NCBI GenBank assembly: GCA_937967505.1
Contig: CALCJM010000059.1
Location: 1 to 38,378, forward strand
DNA length: 38,378 nt
Direction: 5' to 3'
From: an uncultured Pirellulaceae bacterium
GTDB lineage: Bacteria; Planctomycetota; Planctomycetia; Pirellulales; Pirellulaceae
Numbering within the stretch: the first letter of the stretch is position 1; each line of letters opens with the position of its first letter. The notes below the pieces were generated by a model. The model saw nothing but the letters and a program-made list of their open reading frames with translations. It had not been told where the DNA came from and searched no databases. The translations under genes and the position numbers were made by a program. This document shows positions 30,788 through 38,378 of the stretch, piece after piece.

Positions 30788-31945
30788 ATGTCCGCTGGCC
30801 GTTTCGCACTGGTTCTGCTGTTTATCGTGGGCGCGTTTGGCGTCGGCTGGCTGCTGGGCACTCGCACCCCCAACGCTTTGGTAACTTCCACCGCACCGGA
30901 GGAATCTGATGCGACGCTGATGATCGCGCGCGTTGTCGCCCAAGGGAAACTTGTCCCCGCCAACGGGATTCACAATGTCCTCACCTCCCCGGGCCAGCGT
31001 ATCGAATCGGTTTTGGTTGCGGAAAATGATGCGGTTGTTGCCAACAAAACCCAACTGGCGACCGTTGAGGGAGAACAGGTTTTGGATCTACAGACCGATC
31101 TGGTTGATGCTCAGGCCGACGAAGCGCTTGCGCAGCTTGATCAAAAAATCTTGCGGGCCAAAAGCAGTCTTGTTGCTGCTGAAGCCGCCGTCCAGTCGGC
31201 GAAATGGAAGCGTGCCCAAGCCGACAAAGGCATCGATCTGACCGTATCGCATAAACAGGTCGATGTTGCCAACGAAAAACTGGCGCGATTGCTCAAACTA
31301 CAGGAGGATCCGGATACGCAGTTGTACGTTTCGGCAGGCGAAGTGGTTGATCAACAACTGGCAATCGAACAGGCGGAATCGCAAATCGAAGCAGCCCGAC
31401 GTAAGCAAAAATCAGCATTGGAAGCCAGCCTATTGGCCGTTGACGTTGCACTTCAGTCGCGCGATTCGGCTCAACGAGCCCTCCAGGCATTGGAGGGGTT
31501 GCGCAAAAATCAGCGTTCGGCAACGTTGTCCAAACAGATCGCGGCAGACAAACGCGCTGCTGCACGAATTATTTCGCCGGTCAGCGGCACGGTGCTGAAG
31601 GTACTCGCCAAACAGGGCGATGTCTCCGGCAATCTTCCGTTGATACAGATCGCAGACCTTTCTGACATGCAGTGCATCGCCGAAGTCGTCGATCGGCTGG
31701 TTGGTGCAGTAAAAATTGGACAGCGCGCCACAATCACCAGTCCCGCCCTAGAAACACCAATTTCGGGCAAAGTGATTTCGATCGGTCGGTTTGTCGGTCA
31801 AAGTACCATGCCACAGCCAAGTCCTTTTGCGTTGGTGGATCGAAAAACGGTCGATGTGCGAATCAAAATTGACGCTGACGACGTTGACACTGCCAATCAG
31901 TTGGTAAATCTACAGGTTACCGTTGAAATTGACCCTGACCGTTAG
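30788..31945 (+). CDS. HlyD/DevB-type membrane fusion protein of an ABC exporter
   Basis: A 385-aa periplasmic adaptor from the ATG at 30788. One N-terminal membrane helix (FALVLLFIVGAFGVGWLLG, 6-24) anchors it. A half-lipoyl strand region (RVVAQGKLVPANG, SPGQRIESVLVAENDAVVANKTQLATV) precedes a long coiled coil of about 150 residues (roughly 95-245, for example DAQADEALAQLDQKILRAKSS and QLAIEQAESQIEAARRK). The second half-lipoyl (SPVSGTVLKVLAKQGDVS) and the beta-barrel domain (IADLSDMQCIAEVVDRLVGAVKIGQRATI) follow. The layout and following genes match DevB of cyanobacterial DevBCA exporters. It links the inner-membrane complex to an outer-membrane TolC-like channel. The first permease follows after 125 bp. 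Confidence 0.88.
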   Translation: MSAGRFALVLLFIVGAFGVGWLLGTRTPNALVTSTAPEESDATLMIARVVAQGKLVPANGIHNVLTSPGQRIESVLVAENDAVVANKTQLATVEGEQVLDLQTDLVDAQADEALAQLDQKILRAKSSLVAAEAAVQSAKWKRAQADKGIDLTVSHKQVDVANEKLARLLKLQEDPDTQLYVSAGEVVDQQLAIEQAESQIEAARRKQKSALEASLLAVDVALQSRDSAQRALQALEGLRKNQRSATLSKQIAADKRAAARIISPVSGTVLKVLAKQGDVSGNLPLIQIADLSDMQCIAEVVDRLVGAVKIGQRATITSPALETPISGKVISIGRFVGQSTMPQPSPFALVDRKTVDVRIKIDADDVDTANQLVNLQVTVEIDPDR

Positions 31946-31986
31946 TTTAAGGTGTTAAAACGTCCAAGCGGTGTCCCGGGGCGACC

Positions 31987-32031
31987 GCGTCCGGCCGTCC
32001 TGGCGTCCCGTCAGTGGCAGGGCCGGATCGC
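31987..32031 (+). repeat. GC-rich hairpin between the devB-like and first devC-like genes
   Basis: GCGTCCGGCC (31987-31996) pairs with GGCCGGA (32021-32027) and CGC (32029-32031) with one bulged T, ten base pairs around a 24-nt loop. It fills the 125-bp gap inside the operon. It could stabilise the upstream message or attenuate transcription into the permeases. There is no T-run. Confidence 0.45.
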
Positions 32032-32070
32032 ATTGTGCGACCAACTTTTGAATACGACACGATTGAAACC

Positions 32071-33240
32071 ATGCGAATTAACCTGGCGCTACTGAACATC
32101 CTCAATGACCCGCGTAAGACGGCGTTGTCGGTGGCAGGAATTGGAATCGCGATCTTGCTAATTTTTATGCAACTTGGTTTTCGCGGTGCGATCGAAAATA
32201 CCGCCACCAACATTTACGGCAAACTTGATTTTGATATTCTCCTGCGGTCGGCAGACTACCTGCACTTTATGGACTGTGGCAAGATCGATCGTGACGCACT
32301 GGACCAGGCCGCAGCAATGAAAGGCGTCCAGTCGGTCAATTTCCTGAACGTGTCGGTTGCCAATTGGCGGAACCCACAGTCTGGCACCACGCGCGGCATG
32401 CTGGTCATGGGCATTGAGCCTGATGAATCCCCCTTCAAAGACCGCGCGGTCGATCGCGATTTTGATTTGCTGAAAAATGATTCCGTCCTGTTGGTCGATC
32501 AGCGATCACATCCTGAATTTGGCCCGGCCAACGGGCAAAAATTTTCACATCAGGACATTGGCAGAATCAGTGAACTTGGCGGCAAGCGTGTGCGAATTGC
32601 CGGATTGTTCAGCATGGGAGCCGGTCTGGCGGCCAACGGTGCGGCGATCATGTCACAAGTCGCCTTGGAAAGAAATGTCCCCGGCAGTCACAAAAGTCGC
32701 GTTTCCTTCGGGCTGGTAAAAATCAGTCCCGGTCATTCCCCGGCGGAGGTGGCGTTGCGGATCCGGGATCGGCTGAGGATCTCCCACACGCAAACCAGCG
32801 TGCAAATTTTAACGCGCCCGACTGTCGTCCAACAGGAACTCGACCGCTGGCTGGGAGAGACGCCGATCGGGTTTATCTTCACCTTGGGTGTGCTGATTGC
32901 GTTTGTCGTTGGTGCGGCGATCGTCTATATGGTTTTGGGAAATGACGTGGCCAACCGGTTGCACGAATATGCTACCCTGCGGGCGATGGGATATTCGAAC
33001 ACTTACATGGGGATTACCGTGCTGAAACAGGCCGGATTTCTGGCATTGTTTTCGTTCGTTCCCGCTATCGTATTGGCATTGGCACTCTATTGGCTGACCG
33101 GCGTCGCGGCAAATCTGACCATGGAGATGAATACAACACGCGCGGGATTCGTGTTGCTGATGACGCTGGGAATGTGCGGTATCTCTGGAGTATTGGCAAT
33201 GCGGAAGTTATGGAAGGCGGAACCGGCTGAACTCTTTTAG
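32071..33240 (+). CDS. DevC/FtsX-type ABC exporter permease, first copy
   Basis: It is 389 aa from the ATG at 32071; a GTG at 32014 inside a hairpin is unlikely. It has the MacB/FtsX layout: an N-terminal helix (TALSVAGIGIAILLIFMQLGF, about 18-38), a large periplasmic domain, then three C-terminal helices (about 280-305, 330-355 and 365-385). FtsX-type motifs include FIFTLGVLIAFVVGAAIVY and NDVANRLHEYATLRAMGYSN. It ends with the basic AMRKLWKAEPAELF tail typical of DevC. It would form the membrane part of the exporter with the next gene. The pre-helix NILNDPRKTALS motif is shared with that gene, showing tandem duplication. Confidence 0.88.
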   Translation: MRINLALLNILNDPRKTALSVAGIGIAILLIFMQLGFRGAIENTATNIYGKLDFDILLRSADYLHFMDCGKIDRDALDQAAAMKGVQSVNFLNVSVANWRNPQSGTTRGMLVMGIEPDESPFKDRAVDRDFDLLKNDSVLLVDQRSHPEFGPANGQKFSHQDIGRISELGGKRVRIAGLFSMGAGLAANGAAIMSQVALERNVPGSHKSRVSFGLVKISPGHSPAEVALRIRDRLRISHTQTSVQILTRPTVVQQELDRWLGETPIGFIFTLGVLIAFVVGAAIVYMVLGNDVANRLHEYATLRAMGYSNTYMGITVLKQAGFLALFSFVPAIVLALALYWLTGVAANLTMEMNTTRAGFVLLMTLGMCGISGVLAMRKLWKAEPAELF

Positions 33241-33271
33241 ATTCACTGACCGATTTCGAAAAAGGCATGCC

Positions 33272-34453
33272 ATGTCGGCTCCAACCCCTTTGGCTTGGAA
33301 GAATCTGACGCACGATCCGCGCAAACTGATGATTGCGATTTCGGGAATCGGTTTTGCGGTCCTGCTGATGTTCCAGCAACGCGGGTTTCGCCACGCGCTG
33401 TTTGACAGTACGGTCGCGGTGGTGCATGAGCTGGACGCGCATCTAATTATCTTTCACCAAAACCGGTTTGCCCTGTCCAGCGAAGTCCGGTTTGACCGCA
33501 GCGTACTGGACGTTGCCGCATCGACCCCCGGTGTCGCCGCAGCCAATCCGGTCTACATGGAGAACCAACTGGCGCGGTTTCGCGCACCCGAAAACAAGGC
33601 GCGACCGATTCGCGTGGTCGCCTTTGACATTGGTAAAAATGTGTTGGTAAAATCTTCTGTTGAAATTGCGCTTCAACTACCATCGCTGCGTGATCCCGGT
33701 ACGGCATTGATGGATCGATTGAGCAAACAAAACTTTGGCGTAGACTTCACCGCTGTCCAACCCGATGGCAGCTTCCGTAATCAATCGGCCGAACTGTCGG
33801 GAAAACAACTGGATGTTGTCGGCACGTTTCTGCTGGGACGCGATTTTGCACATGACGGTACGTTGGTCATGTCTTCAAACAATTTCGCGCGGTATTTTGG
33901 CTATCGAGGGGCAGATCCGCTGACGATCGTTGATCTGGGGGCGATCCGTTTACTGCCGGGGCAGTCAATCAAGACCGTCAAAGCAAATTTACGCCGACAG
34001 CTTGGCCCGCAGGTGACGGTGCTGACAAAGCAACAGTTCGTAAACAAGGAGATCGACTTCTGGGCACGAAACACACCGATCGGCGTTATTTTTGCGATCG
34101 GTGCGACGATGGGGTTCGTTGTCGGAATCATTATTTGTTACCAGGTATTGGCCAACGACATTACGGAACACATTGGGGAATTCGCCACGCTCAAGGCCAT
34201 GGGGTACAGCAATGCGTACTTTTTTGCGCTGGTTGTTCGGCAGTCGTTATACCTAGCATTGCTGGGATTCGTTCCCGGTTTGATTTGTTCGTGGCTGCTG
34301 TTTCAGGTCAACACAAGTTTTACCGGGTTGTTGATGAACCTCAGTTGGGATCGGGCGCTGTTTGTGATGGTGCTGACCATTGTAATGTGTATCCTCTCGG
34401 GGCTGTTGGCGCTGCGGAAACTTTTGGCGGCCGATCCGGCCAGTTTGTTTTAA
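33272..34453 (+). CDS. DevC/FtsX-type ABC exporter permease, second copy
   Basis: A 393-aa permease with the same layout as the gene 31 bp upstream: helix 1 (LMIAISGIGFAVLLMFQQRGF, about 18-38), a periplasmic domain, and three C-terminal helices. The shared motifs TPIGVIFAIGATMGFVVGIIICYQV, EHIGEFATLKAMGYSNAY and RKLLAADPASLF line up with the first copy, but the periplasmic domains differ widely. The two probably form a heterodimer over the one ATPase, instead of the DevC homodimer of cyanobacteria. The ATPase gene follows with a 19-bp gap to its ATG. Confidence 0.88.
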   Translation: MSAPTPLAWKNLTHDPRKLMIAISGIGFAVLLMFQQRGFRHALFDSTVAVVHELDAHLIIFHQNRFALSSEVRFDRSVLDVAASTPGVAAANPVYMENQLARFRAPENKARPIRVVAFDIGKNVLVKSSVEIALQLPSLRDPGTALMDRLSKQNFGVDFTAVQPDGSFRNQSAELSGKQLDVVGTFLLGRDFAHDGTLVMSSNNFARYFGYRGADPLTIVDLGAIRLLPGQSIKTVKANLRRQLGPQVTVLTKQQFVNKEIDFWARNTPIGVIFAIGATMGFVVGIIICYQVLANDITEHIGEFATLKAMGYSNAYFFALVVRQSLYLALLGFVPGLICSWLLFQVNTSFTGLLMNLSWDRALFVMVLTIVMCILSGLLALRKLLAADPASLF

Positions 34454-34472
34454 AGGATTGGACACGTGGTTC

Positions 34473-35606
34473 ATGATTAACGAAGATATCGATATCGATC
34501 AATTGATTGCTGCGTGGGCCCCGCAACCGCATGAGTTGAGTGTCAATGTTGACGGCGTCAATCACTCCTATGGTGAAGGCGACTTGCGGAAACAGGTGCT
34601 GTTCAACAACCGGCTGAAGATTCGTCGTGGTGAGATCGTCATTATGACCGGTCCTTCGGGCAGTGGGAAAACCACCCTCCTGACGCTAATCGGCACGCTC
34701 CGCAGTGTCCAGGAAGGCAGTCTGAAGGTATTGGGCACGGAACTGAAGGGGATAAACGCACGGGCCACGACTGATTTGCGGAAACGGACGGGCTTCATTT
34801 TTCAGGCACACAATTTATTTGAATCGCTGTCCGCTTTCCAAAACGTAGGCATGTCCACTGAACTGATGGGCATGAAACACACACACGCCAAACCCAAGAT
34901 CGAGGCGACTCTTCAGCGGTTGGGATTGGGGCAACGCATTCACTACAAACCAAAGTCGCTTTCTGGTGGCCAGAAGCAGCGCGTTGCGATCGCGCGCGGC
35001 ATCATCCATCAACCAGATTTGATTTTGGCAGATGAACCCACCGCCGCACTGGATGCGGGATCAGGGCGCGAGGTGGTCACGATCTTTCAGGAGATGGCAC
35101 GGGAACACGGTTGCACGATTCTGATTGTCACACACGACAATCGAATCCTGGATGTTGCGGACCGGATCGTGAACATGGTCGATGGCAGTATTCATTCCAA
35201 CGTGTTGGTCCAATGGAATTCAGCGATGTGCCAAATCCTGAACGACTTCCCTGTCTTTCGCGGTCTCACCCCCAGTGCCATCTCCCAGGTCGCGGACATG
35301 ATGGAGTTAAAACGCTATTCGCCGGGCGCACAGATCATTCGGCAGGGGGCGATAGGCGACGAATTTTTTGTGATTGGCAAAGGTGTCGTCGATGTGATTG
35401 TAGATGGGGAAACCGTAAACACTCTGGTCGATGGTGCTTTTTTCGGCGAGGTATCCCTGATCAAAGAGCAACCGCGCAACGCCACGGTCATCGCCAAGTC
35501 CGACGTTTCGTGTTTTGTCCTGAGCAAGGATGAGTTTCAGGCAGTGGTGGAGTCTAACAGCACTTTCGAAGAGGAATTGCGAAAGGCGATTTTCATGCGG
35601 CAGTAG
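34473..35606 (+). CDS. DevA-type ABC ATPase fused to a cyclic-nucleotide-binding domain
   Basis: It is 377 aa from the ATG at 34473 (a TTG at 34458 would add five). Residues 20-245 are a full MacB/DevA-type ATPase: Walker A GPSGSGKTT (60-68), the Q-loop Gln in FIFQAHNLF, signature LSGGQ (163-167), Walker B LILADEP (183-189) and the H-loop His (about 221). DevA and MacB ATPases normally end near residue 245. This one goes on with a cNMP-binding domain of about 120 residues (FPVFRGLTPSAISQVADMM, GDEFFVIGKGVVDVIV). Its phosphate-binding cassette FFGEVSLIKEQPRNATV keeps the GE pair and Arg that hold the cyclic nucleotide. ATP-driven export may thus be gated by cAMP, cGMP or a relative. It is the last gene of the exporter operon. 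Confidence 0.9.
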   Translation: MINEDIDIDQLIAAWAPQPHELSVNVDGVNHSYGEGDLRKQVLFNNRLKIRRGEIVIMTGPSGSGKTTLLTLIGTLRSVQEGSLKVLGTELKGINARATTDLRKRTGFIFQAHNLFESLSAFQNVGMSTELMGMKHTHAKPKIEATLQRLGLGQRIHYKPKSLSGGQKQRVAIARGIIHQPDLILADEPTAALDAGSGREVVTIFQEMAREHGCTILIVTHDNRILDVADRIVNMVDGSIHSNVLVQWNSAMCQILNDFPVFRGLTPSAISQVADMMELKRYSPGAQIIRQGAIGDEFFVIGKGVVDVIVDGETVNTLVDGAFFGEVSLIKEQPRNATVIAKSDVSCFVLSKDEFQAVVESNSTFEEELRKAIFMRQ

Positions 35607-35664
35607 GTTGATCGTCTTCAGCGCGTTCATCGCGTTCTCACGTTCATCGCTCCGACGGTGGTGG

Positions 35665-37215
35665 TCACTGCGGAGCAGCAAATGATCTCAAGAGCCCTTC
35701 GGTTGGTGCTTCCAATACTTTGGCTGGAACCGAAGCGTCATATGAACCGCCCACAGGGTACTCTTCGCCAAAGAATTCGATTGAAGCGGCCGACGCAATG
35801 GTGTCGGAATGACGGGTGGGGTTTTGATGTGTTCCATAATCACCACGGATACGTTTCAGTTTGACCTGATCGAGTGCAAGTCGGAACTGCTGGTCGATTA
35901 TTTCTGATTGAAGTTTGGTCACTGCCAGCCGTTTCTTCAGGTGAGCGCCCGGGGCCAAGGGTGTTTTGTCCTTTGCCTTTTCGGCGACCCGAATCGAATG
36001 TTGCAAGCTGTCCAATCGCTGCTGCTTGAACTCCAGTAATTGCCAGTTGGATTGCAGGGAATCGATCACTTCACCCAGCGCGCGTTTGATCAGGTTGCGC
36101 TTGGCCTCCGCTAGGGCCAGCATTTGCAAGCGGCGGCGCTGCGTCTCTTCAGCGGTCACGGCATCGTATTTGCGTTTCACTTCGTCCTTGATGTGCTTGC
36201 TGCGCCACCACGCCGCGGCAGCAGCAGGACGCGGCAACCCGGCTCCCAAAAAAGGCGAAGAACTGGTGACGATCGCGCGGAACTGGTTGGCCGTAAATCG
36301 ACTGCAATCGTTCGCCAGCAACTCAAGAGCTTTCAAATCCGCGCGTTGAACGATCGCAGTTGCAAATTGCTGTTCCAGATTAAATGACCGTCCGGGCAGC
36401 GATGCGTGCTGCATGTCGGTCCAAATTGGAGTCTGGCTAAATTCGATCCGCAACAGCAACTCCAGCCCGCGGGTCAACCGCTGTTGCTTTTGACGCAGTC
36501 CGATGGTCAACTCCCTAAGCTCGATTGTTTGGCGTTCGATGTCGGAGGTGTCGACTGCTGGCGAAATATCGGCATCACGAATCTTGTCCAACGAACGTTT
36601 CGTATCGCGCAGAATCGAGTGTGATTCTGCAAGCGTTGGCTGCTGGCAGTAGACGTTGGCGAGATTCAAAAACAACTCAAGCGCCTGCCCGGTATGCAGG
36701 TTCCGCTCGTGTGCGGCCTGTTGCGTCAACGCTTCAAGCAGAATCGGACAAGCGGCGTTGTTGCGTTTCAACCAGTCGCGGTGTTTTTCAATTTCTCTGG
36801 CGATCGGTGAAACCGCTGCGGCGCGGCGTTGAGTTTCAATGCGGCTCAAATTACGCAGCGGCGTATTGGCAACGGAGGCGTCGTCAGCAATCGGCCAACC
36901 CAAGATCGGTTCACCGGTGGTCGGAGCCGTGACCGGGTTGCGAAATTCAAATTCAATCAGCGGTAACGGGCAGGTCTCTGGTGGCTCCGGCAGGCACAGG
37001 AGAGGGCAGGGGGGACACGGATCTTCCCAACCCTGATCGCGGCGGAGACAATTCTGTGGGACGCGGCAGCCTGAAACCAGAATCAGCAAAAACAAGGTCA
37101 CCAGCAAGAGCGTGATGGGAACACAATGCCGGCACACCCACAGCTTCTCCGTAAAACGGTGCCCCCAACCGCCTTTATCGGGTTGAGCGTCGATTAAGAG
37201 AGCGGTGTTTCTCAC
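35665..37215 (-). CDS. Probable TolC-like outer-membrane efflux lipoprotein
   Basis: A 516-aa protein with a lipoprotein signal: a hydrophobic core (ITLLLVTLFLLILV) and lipobox LVSGC with Cys50. The n-region is long and an in-frame GTG at codon 27 may be the true start. After a Cys/Pro-rich piece (about 54-85), the rest is mostly alpha-helical with heptad-like repeats. Examples are LAESHSILRDTKRSLDKIRD, LRELTIGLRQKQQRLTRGLELLLR and the ATAIVQRADLKALELLAND motif, resembling the A-x-x-N-R-x-D-L-x-A-x-E motif of outer-membrane efflux proteins. A helical pair LLEFKQQRLDSLQHSIRVAEKAK and LQSEIIDQQFRLALDQVKLKRIRGDY resembles the second TolC repeat. The match is weak. It converges with the exporter ATPase gene 58 bp away and could supply the outer-membrane channel. 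Confidence 0.62.
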   Translation of the reverse strand: MRNTALLIDAQPDKGGWGHRFTEKLWVCRHCVPITLLLVTLFLLILVSGCRVPQNCLRRDQGWEDPCPPCPLLCLPEPPETCPLPLIEFEFRNPVTAPTTGEPILGWPIADDASVANTPLRNLSRIETQRRAAAVSPIAREIEKHRDWLKRNNAACPILLEALTQQAAHERNLHTGQALELFLNLANVYCQQPTLAESHSILRDTKRSLDKIRDADISPAVDTSDIERQTIELRELTIGLRQKQQRLTRGLELLLRIEFSQTPIWTDMQHASLPGRSFNLEQQFATAIVQRADLKALELLANDCSRFTANQFRAIVTSSSPFLGAGLPRPAAAAAWWRSKHIKDEVKRKYDAVTAEETQRRRLQMLALAEAKRNLIKRALGEVIDSLQSNWQLLEFKQQRLDSLQHSIRVAEKAKDKTPLAPGAHLKKRLAVTKLQSEIIDQQFRLALDQVKLKRIRGDYGTHQNPTRHSDTIASAASIEFFGEEYPVGGSYDASVPAKVLEAPTEGLLRSFAAPQ

Positions 37216-37573
37216 GGGTCGTTCGTGTCTGTGAATTTGGCAAGGGATAGGGTCTAGTCCGGCGGTTCAGGTGATGCCGGTGTTATTGTATCGTCGGATT
37301 ATTAGACGAATTTGCAGGCTAAACCAGTGCCGGTCGCGGTCTCGGCGATTTGTGTGGGACAGACTGGGTTGAGTTTAACGACCCGGTAAAATGTCCTCCC
37401 CGGTTGCCGGCATGGTCACGTAAGGAGCGCCGATCATGCGACCGCAGCCTCTCCTGTGCGCTATGCTTGCCGAAAGTAGAAGTCGATATAGACTTACAGC
37501 AGCACACGCAATCAAAAATGCCCGGCGACTCCGGGTCCATCCATCAGACTCCTGCAAAACCAATATCAAACGG
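37216..37573. other. Divergent intergenic region
   Basis: 358 bases between the TolC-like gene (minus) and the beta-propeller gene (plus). AT-rich stretches near 37280-37310 could serve as a minus-strand promoter (TACAAT on that strand near 37287) but the -35 is poor. I see no gene, tRNA or terminator. Confidence 0.4.
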
Positions 37574-38378
37574 ATGAATACAACAGAGGCTCCCGATATC
37601 AAGCAAAATAGCTACCGGTTCATACTGGGTGTGGTTGCAGCAGCGGTGATTTTTCTGGTCGCCTTTAATTGGCTGTCCGACTGGCTGAATGAGGCCTACA
37701 ACGTCAACCCTGCGATTGCCAATATCGCCAACATACTGGTCCCCGTTTTGACCATGCTGTTTTGCGGCGTGTACTTGCTGTTGTTCCGACGCGGAGGAGT
37801 GCGCACGCTGCTGGGGATTGGCCTAGTCATTGCTCCGTTTGCTTTTTTTACGGTTCTGCAACCTGTTTTTAGCGGTGACGCACAGGTGGTGCGATGGGAT
37901 TATCGTTTTGCCGGACCCGAGGAAGTGAGTGATTGGGGTGACCAAACGCCGCGCGCCCCGGGGCTTGATCCGCTGGCAGACGCCAGTGGTCAACAGGCGA
38001 TCGATGGATCGCCTGTCAACGGGATCGACCTGGAAACAACCACTCCGTATGACTTTCCCCGGTTTCTGGGCTCCGACAATAATGCAACGGTATCCGGTGT
38101 GACGCTTGCCAACTGGGACCAAGATTTGCCACCGCTTTGGAAGCAGCCGGTCGGGAAAGGGTGGTCCGGGTTTGCAGCGGTCAACGGATTCGCCGTCACT
38201 CAAGAGCAACGCGCCGATCAGGAATGCGTCACCTGTTACATCGCGGCGACCGGTAAGGAAGTTTGGAAGTACTCGGTTAAACGCCGCCATGAGGACACGA
38301 TGGCGATGGGCAAACCCGGTCCGCGCGCCACGCCAACCATTGATCAAGGACGGGTTTATGCGATGTCCGGAACAGGTG
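37574..38378 (+). CDS. Membrane-anchored PQQ-like beta-propeller protein, 3' end beyond the window
   Basis: The frame starts at ATG 37574 and is open to the right edge (268 codons seen). Residues 15-102 hold three membrane helices (about 15-34, 50-71 and 77-97). A linker of about 60 residues follows. From about residue 162 it matches the planctomycete PQQ-like propeller start: FPRFLGSDNNATVSG, NWDQDLPPLWKQPVGKGWSGFAAVNGFAVT, and CVTCYIAATGKEVWKYSV. Each blade is typically built around A-x-x-x-x-G-K-x-x-W. These proteins are often annotated as BamB-like or alcohol-dehydrogenase-like, but most carry no cofactor and bind proteins or polymers. The multi-helix anchor instead of a simple signal peptide is noteworthy. 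The remaining blades lie beyond the window. Confidence 0.85.
   Translation, partial: MNTTEAPDIKQNSYRFILGVVAAAVIFLVAFNWLSDWLNEAYNVNPAIANIANILVPVLTMLFCGVYLLLFRRGGVRTLLGIGLVIAPFAFFTVLQPVFSGDAQVVRWDYRFAGPEEVSDWGDQTPRAPGLDPLADASGQQAIDGSPVNGIDLETTTPYDFPRFLGSDNNATVSGVTLANWDQDLPPLWKQPVGKGWSGFAAVNGFAVTQEQRADQECVTCYIAATGKEVWKYSVKRRHEDTMAMGKPGPRATPTIDQGRVYAMSGTG

Noticed and set aside
32014-32070. A GTG start for the first permease
   Set aside because: It lies inside a stable hairpin and adds a charged segment not expected before the first permease helix; ATG 32071 is preferred.
35607-35664. A terminator between the convergent exporter ATPase and TolC-like genes
   Set aside because: Only a short direct repeat (CGTTCATCGC twice) is present; no stem with a T-run is seen.
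1-38378. tRNA genes, CRISPR arrays, insertion sequences or phage genes
   Set aside because: No T-loop consensus with a matching acceptor stem, no regular spaced repeats, and no transposase, integrase or phage protein motifs were seen on either strand.

Overview
The window looks like a stretch of planctomycete chromosome, probably from the Pirellulales. This is inference from the content: moderate-to-high GC, few Shine-Dalgarno sites, frequent TTG/GTG starts, a PQQ-like beta-propeller gene with an N-terminal membrane segment, zinc-ribbon membrane proteins, Gfo/Idh/MocA and GH2 enzymes, a cytochrome c'-like protein beside an HtrA-like protein, and proteins with long low-complexity linkers. I saw no tRNA, rRNA, CRISPR array, insertion sequence or phage gene. 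Gene density and codon style are even, so it reads as core or stable accessory chromosome rather than an island.

Left third (1-14.2 kb). A membrane-anchored protein runs off the left edge on the minus strand. Then come plus-strand genes: lysA (diaminopimelate decarboxylase), a family 2 glycosyltransferase, a Gfo/Idh/MocA oxidoreductase, a membrane-anchored NTF2-like protein, a secreted GH2 beta-galactosidase-like enzyme and an outer-membrane beta-barrel protein. Facing them on the minus strand is a two-gene operon: an HtrA-like protein in which all three catalytic residues are replaced, carrying two PDZ domains and a hydrolase-like tail, followed 9 bp later by a monohaem cytochrome c'-like protein.

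Middle (14.2-27.2 kb). The plus strand carries a MurE-like Mur ligase that has lost most catalytic residues, a VTT/DedA-type membrane protein, upp, a double zinc-ribbon tail-anchored protein directly after upp, acnA behind a structured leader, and a COG2907-like FAD protein. The minus strand then carries a PAS-GAF-receiver regulator, a membrane-anchored metallophosphoesterase and a MATE transporter, read in that order.

Right third (27.2-38.4 kb). rsgA, ygfZ and a eukaryotic-type hisA (overlapping ygfZ by 4 bp) are followed by a DevBCA-type ABC exporter: a membrane fusion protein, two tandem FtsX/DevC permeases, and an ATPase fused to a C-terminal cyclic-nucleotide-binding domain. A convergent gene encodes a probable TolC-like outer-membrane lipoprotein, so a whole envelope-spanning exporter may be encoded here. 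The window ends inside a membrane-anchored PQQ-like beta-propeller gene.

The most unusual items are the cNMP-gated exporter ATPase, the triple-substituted HtrA pseudoprotease paired with a cytochrome, the degenerate MurE paralogue next to a VTT protein, and the eukaryote-type HisA.
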